In this document: piece after piece, positions 59,747 to 64,000 of the stretch | Numbering within the stretch: position 1 is the stretch's first letter | Layout: every line of letters starts with the position of its first letter | DNA from: Ruminococcus sp. HUN007 | GTDB lineage: Bacteria > Bacillota > Clostridia > Oscillospirales > Ruminococcaceae | DNA: 64,000 nt | NCBI RefSeq assembly: GCF_000712055.1 | Contig: NZ_JOOA01000002.1 | Span: forward strand, 1,736,001-1,800,000 | Direction of reading: 5' to 3' | Program-made: the position numbers and the translations under genes | The notes under the pieces: model-generated | What the model was told of the DNA's origin: nothing | The model's input: only the letters and a program-made list of their open reading frames with translations | Databases searched by the model: none

Positions 59747-60913
59747 ATGTATAATATTCAGACATTAAACAAGATCGCAGCATGCGGTACAGATGTTTTC
59801 AATAAGGCAAACTACAACATTTCAGATACAGTTGAAAAGCCGGACGCTATCATGGTTCGTTCAGCAGCAATGCACGACATGGTATTCGCTCCGAACCTCC
59901 TTGCTATCGCAAGAGCAGGCGCAGGCGTAAACAACATTCCTGTTGACAGATGCGCTGAAGAAGGTATCTGCGTATTCAACACACCGGGCGCAAACGCAAA
60001 TGCAGTTAAGGAACTCGTTATTGCAGGTCTTCTCCTCGCTTCAAGAAAGGTAGCAGACGCTCTTGCATGGGTACCTTCACTCAAGAACGAAGGCGACGAA
60101 GTAGGCAAGCTCGTTGAAAAAGGCAAGTCACAGTTTGCAGGTCCTGAAATCCAGGGCAAGACACTTGGTATCATCGGTCTCGGCGCTATCGGTATCCTCG
60201 TTGCCAATGCAGCAGTAGCTCTCGGCATGAAGGTTGTCGGCACTGACCCGTTCCTTTCAGTAAACGCAGCTCTCAAGCTTTCAAACAAGGTTTCAGTAGT
60301 TCCGACTCAGAAGGACGTTTTCGAAGCTGCTGACTACCTCACGATCCACGTTCCGTACAACAACGAAACAAAGGGATTCATCGGCAAGGACGCTATCGCT
60401 TCAATGAAGGACGGCGTTCGCATCCTCAACTTTGCAAGAGGCGAACTCGTTGACACAGACGCTCTCCTCGAAGCTCTCGAAAGCGACAAGGTTGCAGCTT
60501 ACGTAACAGACTTCCCTAATGCTAAGGTTATCGGTGCAAAGAACGTTACAGCTCTTCCGCACCTCGGCGCTTCAACACCTGAAAGTGAAGACAACTGTGC
60601 TGTTATGGCCGCTGGAGAACTCATCGACTACATCGAAAACGGCAACATCAGAAACTCAGTAAATCTTCCTAACGCTGAAATGGCTGCTACAGGTGAAAAG
60701 ATCTGCATCATCCACAAGAACGTTCCTGATACAATCTCAAAGATCACATCTATTCTCGGCAATGCCGGTGTAAACATCGAAAACATGTTAAGCAACAGCA
60801 AGAAGGATTATGCTTACACAATGATCGATGCTACAGGCAAGGACATTGATGATGATACAGTAAAGAAGATCTCTGCTGTTGACAATGTTATCAGAGTAAG
60901 AGTTATTAAGTAA
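59747..60913 (+). CDS. serA: D-3-phosphoglycerate dehydrogenase
   Basis: A 388-residue enzyme, the shorter type with one C-terminal ACT domain (IHKNVPDTISKITSILGNAGVNIENM), which may sense serine. It oxidises 3-phosphoglycerate to 3-phosphohydroxypyruvate with NAD. The nucleotide fold is marked by GLGAIGILVANAAVALG, the catalytic Arg by NFARGELVD and the His by LPHLGAST. ATG with GGAGG. Downstream member of the serC-serA operon, followed by a terminator. Confidence 0.97.
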   Translation: MYNIQTLNKIAACGTDVFNKANYNISDTVEKPDAIMVRSAAMHDMVFAPNLLAIARAGAGVNNIPVDRCAEEGICVFNTPGANANAVKELVIAGLLLASRKVADALAWVPSLKNEGDEVGKLVEKGKSQFAGPEIQGKTLGIIGLGAIGILVANAAVALGMKVVGTDPFLSVNAALKLSNKVSVVPTQKDVFEAADYLTIHVPYNNETKGFIGKDAIASMKDGVRILNFARGELVDTDALLEALESDKVAAYVTDFPNAKVIGAKNVTALPHLGASTPESEDNCAVMAAGELIDYIENGNIRNSVNLPNAEMAATGEKICIIHKNVPDTISKITSILGNAGVNIENMLSNSKKDYAYTMIDATGKDIDDDTVKKISAVDNVIRVRVIK

Positions 60914-60934
60914 TTTCAGGTGGTTTTATCCCCA

Positions 60935-60970
60935 CCCCCTGCCCCCTCCCCACGGGAGGGGGTGTTTTAT
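60935..60970 (+). terminator. Terminator of serC-serA
   Basis: CCCCCTCCC / GGGAGGGGG hairpin followed by TGTTTTATT. Confidence 0.85.
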
Positions 60971-61031
60971 TGAGGGGCTTCGCCCCCTCCCCCTGTAAAT
61001 AGCGGGTTTATCCCCGCACGGGTTTTATCGG
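60971..61031. repeat. GC-rich palindromic spacer
   Basis: AGGGGCTTCGCCCCCT hairpin and GCGGG ... CCCGC pairing, in the style of the gcgaagc-loop elements at 22125 and 63207. Confidence 0.5.
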
Positions 61032-61038
61032 GCATGAA

Positions 61039-61084
61039 AAACGGCGCCGCTCACGGAAATTATTCTGTAAGCTGCGCCGTTTGT
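61039..61084 (-). terminator. Terminator of GH26 gene
   Basis: AAACGGCGC / GCGCCGTTT stem with an inner GCTCACGG / CTGTAAGC part. Confidence 0.75.
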
Positions 61085-61099
61085 GTAATAGGATTAATA

Positions 61100-63034
61100 T
61101 TAAAGCTTGTCTATTTTCTTTGAAAGGTACTGACGGAGCTTTGCGAGGTCAGTAAGCTGGATCTTGCCGTCGCCGTCAACGTCGGATGCTTTTTCCTGCT
61201 CTGCAGTGAACTTTACGTCACCTAAAAGGTAAAGACTTAAGTTTGTAAGGTCTGTTACGTCTATTTTTCCGCTTCCGTCGAGATCGCCCTTAAGGAACTC
61301 TCCGGTTTTTGCTGTGGCACTCTGTGCCGGCTCTGCTGTTTCCTTCGGTGATGCTGTCGGTACAGGTTCTGTAACTGCCGGTGTTTCCGTTACCTTCGGT
61401 TCCTGTGATGCGGGTGTCGCAGATGTTTTCGCGGTAGGCTTCGGTGAACTACTGGCACTTTCGCCGCTTATCGGATAAGTCTTGAGGTCAGGAAGCTCGT
61501 CAAGAGTGATGCAGTATTCGCTCTGGTAGATCTCCTTAAGGTTTTCCACCGGATTGTTCTGTTCACTTGTAAGGTAGTTCATGTACCACGGGCAGAAGTA
61601 AAGCCATGCTGCCTTGTCGTTTACAAGGTTTTCAAGTGACGGAATGGAGTCGTTTTCCGTCATTGCAACCATCTTCTCACCGTCTGTGCTCTGTACGAGG
61701 CTGTAGAATGTCGATGCGATTGAGCTTAGGTTCGGCTCGCCGTCAGCCGCATTGTACTTGTCGTAGCCGACTAAATCAACTACGTCATCACCCGGATACC
61801 ACTTTTCTGCATCCGGCGATGTTGAACCTGTCCATGTCCAGATAAGATTGTGTATGCCGTACTTGTTTGTGAGTTCATCGTACATGAGTCTGTAAAGTGC
61901 CTTGCAGGCTTCAGGACCTTCAGCACCCCACCAGAACCACGCACCTTCGGCTTCGTGAAGAGGTCTCCAGATTATTGCTACGTCTGCATCCTGTAATTTC
62001 TTCAGTTCACCGGCAATAAGTTCAAGGTCGGCAAGAACCTTTTCATTTTCCCATGTGCCCTCAGTAACTGCGTTCTTACAGCTGAAAGTTGTGAATTTCG
62101 GGTTAGCCGATTCAACGTAGAAGGCAATGTCATCGCTTCCCTTTTCACACGGTACATTCCAGTGCCATGTACATGTTGCTATGCCGTGGTACTTGTTTGT
62201 CCATTCTATTGCACGTTCCGGAGCATGGTCTCTCCAGTCGGAAGATGTGTTGTATGCAAGGAAGTCGATACCGCGGATCGCAGGCTGCTTGCCTGTTTCC
62301 TTTTCAATGTATTCAAACTCTGCTTCGTTATCCTTGATGAATACGTCCGGGCTGTTCCAGAGATTATAGTTGTGGTCTCCGCAGTATTCCTGCTGACCGG
62401 AAATGATGTGCTTGCCGTATGTGTCACAGAGATAGTTGTAGAGTCTCTTCGCCTGATCAGTTGCCTTCGGGTCGGAAAGAGTTCTTGTCGGTGAAAGATT
62501 TGTAAGCTTTTCACTTGCCGGCTTGAGCTTAATATAGTCAAAGAATGTGTAGCCCCAGTAAGCCTTGAGCTCGATAGTGTTCTTACCCTTTTTAAGATTT
62601 ACTATACCGCCTGAAGTCTCAGCAAATTTCAGTGTGTACGGACAGGTAAGCTCGCCCTGGTTCACACCGTTTATCTGAAGGTACTGCACCTTCTTTCTCG
62701 GATCGCTCGGCTCTGCGTAGCATACGGTCATCTCATAAAGGCCTGCCTCCGGCATATCCACTTCAACACTCAGTGTAGTGTTTTTCTGGTCAAGATAGGC
62801 AAAGCCCTTTCCTGAAAATCCGGTAAGGTCTGTTCCCTCCGGCCAGTCGCTCATGTCAACGTCACCGGCACCGTTTGCGTAGATCTTTCCGCCTTCGGTC
62901 TTTCCATCCTCAAATTCGTACTTTACGCTGTTGTCCTCAGCTGCAGCCTTATCCATCAGAGATGTCGCAGGTGATACGGCAGCTGCTGCAAGAACGAGTG
63001 CTGCGGCTGCACTAAAGACCTTTTTAACTTTCAT
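61100..63034 (-). CDS. GH26 endo-beta-mannanase with CBM35-like module and dockerin
   Basis: About 644 residues from the ATG at 63034 (AAAGGATG upstream; 27 earlier bases are open but unsupported). Signal peptide, then a CBM35-like module (YEFEDGKTEGGKIYANGAGD to FFDYIKLKPA). The GH26 domain follows, with acid/base E361 in WRPLHEAEGAWFWWG and nucleophile E460 in VAMTENDSIP. A Pro/Thr/Ser-rich linker leads to a C-terminal dockerin (DLDGSGKIDVTDLTNLSLYL; DVDGDGKIQLTDLAKLRQYL). The enzyme cleaves beta-1,4-mannan or related glucomannan outside the cell and should dock on a scaffoldin. A LacI-type operator candidate overlaps its transcription start. Confidence 0.94.
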   Translation of the reverse strand: MKVKKVFSAAAALVLAAAAVSPATSLMDKAAAEDNSVKYEFEDGKTEGGKIYANGAGDVDMSDWPEGTDLTGFSGKGFAYLDQKNTTLSVEVDMPEAGLYEMTVCYAEPSDPRKKVQYLQINGVNQGELTCPYTLKFAETSGGIVNLKKGKNTIELKAYWGYTFFDYIKLKPASEKLTNLSPTRTLSDPKATDQAKRLYNYLCDTYGKHIISGQQEYCGDHNYNLWNSPDVFIKDNEAEFEYIEKETGKQPAIRGIDFLAYNTSSDWRDHAPERAIEWTNKYHGIATCTWHWNVPCEKGSDDIAFYVESANPKFTTFSCKNAVTEGTWENEKVLADLELIAGELKKLQDADVAIIWRPLHEAEGAWFWWGAEGPEACKALYRLMYDELTNKYGIHNLIWTWTGSTSPDAEKWYPGDDVVDLVGYDKYNAADGEPNLSSIASTFYSLVQSTDGEKMVAMTENDSIPSLENLVNDKAAWLYFCPWYMNYLTSEQNNPVENLKEIYQSEYCITLDELPDLKTYPISGESASSSPKPTAKTSATPASQEPKVTETPAVTEPVPTASPKETAEPAQSATAKTGEFLKGDLDGSGKIDVTDLTNLSLYLLGDVKFTAEQEKASDVDGDGKIQLTDLAKLRQYLSKKIDKL

Positions 63035-63079
63035 CGAATACATCCTTTCATATAGTTGCACTTAAATCTCATCTGATTT

Positions 63080-63095
63080 AAGTAATCGTTTACTT
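63080..63095. promoter_or_regulatory. LacI-family-type operator candidate at GH26 promoter
   Basis: AAGTAATCGTTTACTT, perfect 6-base half sites around a central CG, 8 bases downstream of the -10 box, where a repressor would block initiation. Similar to LacI/GalR operators; the regulator is not in the window. Confidence 0.5.
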
Positions 63096-63102
63096 TAAAT
63101 TA

Positions 63103-63131
63103 ATTATAGCATATAAACTTAATTAATTCAA
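63103..63131 (-). promoter_or_regulatory. Promoter of GH26 gene
   Basis: TTGAAT, 17 bases, TATAAT on the minus strand. Confidence 0.75.
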
Positions 63132-63206
63132 CACTTCATAAAAAACAACTTGAACAAATTTAGCATATCAGATATAATAATATTATACGTATTTTGGAGA
63201 AAAATA

Positions 63207-63310
63207 AGCGGGCGCATATTTATTCATAAATATGCGCAGAGATACGGGGCGAAGCCCCCTTTTCCCTCATCCCGCAGATCCGGCGAAGCCAGATCTGCAG
63301 TTACTCAATG
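63207..63310. repeat. Divergent MITE-like palindromic element, copy 3
   Basis: GCGCATATTTATTCATAAATATGCGC hairpin in two arms, then GGGGCGAAGCCCC, then CAGATC ... GATCTG around ggcgaagcc. Same order of parts as 22125-22231 but the sequence has drifted. Confidence 0.55.
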
Positions 63311-63334
63311 TTTTCATAAAGGAATCAGTATCAT

Positions 63335-63784
63335 ATGAGCAGTTTAAAGGAAGTTAAAATATTTACAGACGGAGCGTGCAGCGGAAATCCGGGGCCGGGC
63401 GGATGGGGAGCCATTCTCCGCTACGGCGAGCACGAAAAGGAGCTTTCCGGCGGCGAGGCGCAGACTACCAACAACCGCATGGAACTGACAGCAGTGATAA
63501 GTGCACTGGCTGCACTGAAAGAACCGTGCAGTGTCACTGTCACCACCGACAGTCAGTACGTTTACAACAGTGTGACCAAAGGCTGGGTCTACGGCTGGCA
63601 GAAGAAAAACTGGATAAAGGAAAAGAACACTCCGGTTCCGAACACCGACCTGTGGAAACAGCTTCTCCCGCTTTTGAAAAAACATAAAGTTGAATTCAAC
63701 TGGGTACGCGGTCACAACGGTCATCCGGAAAATGAACGCTGCGACGAACTTGCTGTAATACAGCGTGACAGATACAGAGGATAA
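63335..63784 (+). CDS. rnhA: Ribonuclease HI
   Basis: A 149-residue enzyme that degrades RNA in RNA-DNA hybrids in the cytoplasm. The active-site carboxylates are D12 ([10 protein letters not shown]), E50 (NRMELTAV), D72 (TTDSQYV) and D137 (ERCDELA). Conserved [12 protein letters not shown] is present. ATG with AAAGGAA upstream; the next gene starts four bases after the stop, suggesting an operon. Confidence 0.97.
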   Translation: MSSLKEVKIFTDGACSGNPGPGGWGAILRYGEHEKELSGGEAQTTNNRMELTAVISALAALKEPCSVTVTTDSQYVYNSVTKGWVYGWQKKNWIKEKNTPVPNTDLWKQLLPLLKKHKVEFNWVRGHNGHPENERCDELAVIQRDRYRG

Positions 63785-63788
63785 TAAA

Positions 63789-64000
63789 ATGGAAAAGAAA
63801 TTCGTTTACGCCGATAACGCAGCAACAACAAGGATATCGCAGAGCGTTCTCGATGCCATGATGCCGTACCTCACAGATCAGTTCGGCAACCCTTCCGGAG
63901 TATACAGCATCGGCCGCAGGGCCAGAAGAGCGGTCGAGACTGCCAGACAGAAAGCCGCTCAGGCACTGGGATGTGAACCGTCGGAGATCTGTTTCACAAG
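63789..64000 (+). CDS. Cysteine desulfurase, NifS/IscS family (C-terminus off window)
   Basis: The first 70 codons read [20 protein letters not shown], then [20 protein letters not shown], the unmistakable start of the class V PLP cysteine desulfurases that supply sulfur for Fe-S clusters. The PLP Lys and active Cys lie beyond the window. It follows rnhA by four bases. Confidence 0.93.
   Translation, partial: MEKKFVYADNAATTRISQSVLDAMMPYLTDQFGNPSGVYSIGRRARRAVETARQKAAQALGCEPSEICFT

Overview
The window looks like chromosome of a fibrolytic, low-GC Gram-positive gut or rumen bacterium of the Ruminococcus type. The reasons are secreted proteins with type-I-like dockerins, a protein with two cohesin-like modules, dockerin-bearing GH16 and GH26 glycosidases, Clostridia-style ribosome binding sites, TTG/ATG starts, and strong C-ending codon bias in the highly expressed genes (glgP, ilvE, the SPFH gene, serC, serA). 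Species is not resolved. No rRNA, tRNA or CRISPR array was seen.

Layout. 0-7 kb: a transglutaminase-like secreted protein behind a c-di-GMP-I riboswitch, glycogen phosphorylase, a Wzx-like flippase, an orphan AbiEi-like antitoxin with two operator-like inverted repeats, and a family-6-like DNA glycosylase. 7-18 kb: a surface-protein locus of two tandem dockerin + phosphate-binding-protein-like + SH3-like proteins and a two-cohesin protein. Next to it are an AAA_14/DUF4143 ATPase bracketed by palindromic repeats and the decayed remains of a second cohesin/dockerin locus. 18-31 kb: an LRR-dockerin protein broken at two A6 tracts, a 41-aa membrane peptide, ilvE, an MsmX/UgpC-type ATPase, an RsuA-like pseudouridine synthase, a YfhO membrane protein, an SPFH protein with three zinc ribbons and a VWA lipoprotein. 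31-33.4 kb: a dockerin-GH16 enzyme.

33.5-56.8 kb is the accessory region. It looks A/T-rich by eye and is full of short palindromic repeats. It holds two paralogous AAA-ATPase/PD-(D/E)XK genes and a secreted dockerin + calcium-repeat protein with a DUF4474-like C-terminus, followed immediately by a DUF5104-like gene. At least four further units have the form promoter + fragment of a toxin-like C-terminus + DUF5104-like (or small membrane) gene. The layout resembles a polymorphic toxin with an accumulating bank of orphan immunity cassettes; this is my inference. The repeats sit at the cassette borders and several carry the last codons of the ATPase gene. An IS1634/IS4-type element splits another surface-protein gene here, and a DUF4869/ATPase gene pair and a five-repeat dockerin protein lie between cassettes.

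56.8-64 kb returns to core genes: NAD(P)H-hydrate epimerase, a YdcF-like protein, the serC-serA serine operon, a CBM35-like/GH26/dockerin mannanase with a LacI-type operator candidate, RNase HI and the start of a cysteine desulfurase.

Four reading frames (the LRR gene twice, the toxin-like gene, one DUF5104 gene) are each broken by what looks like exactly one extra A in a homopolymer. Base-calling error, slippage or real decay cannot be told apart from this sequence alone.
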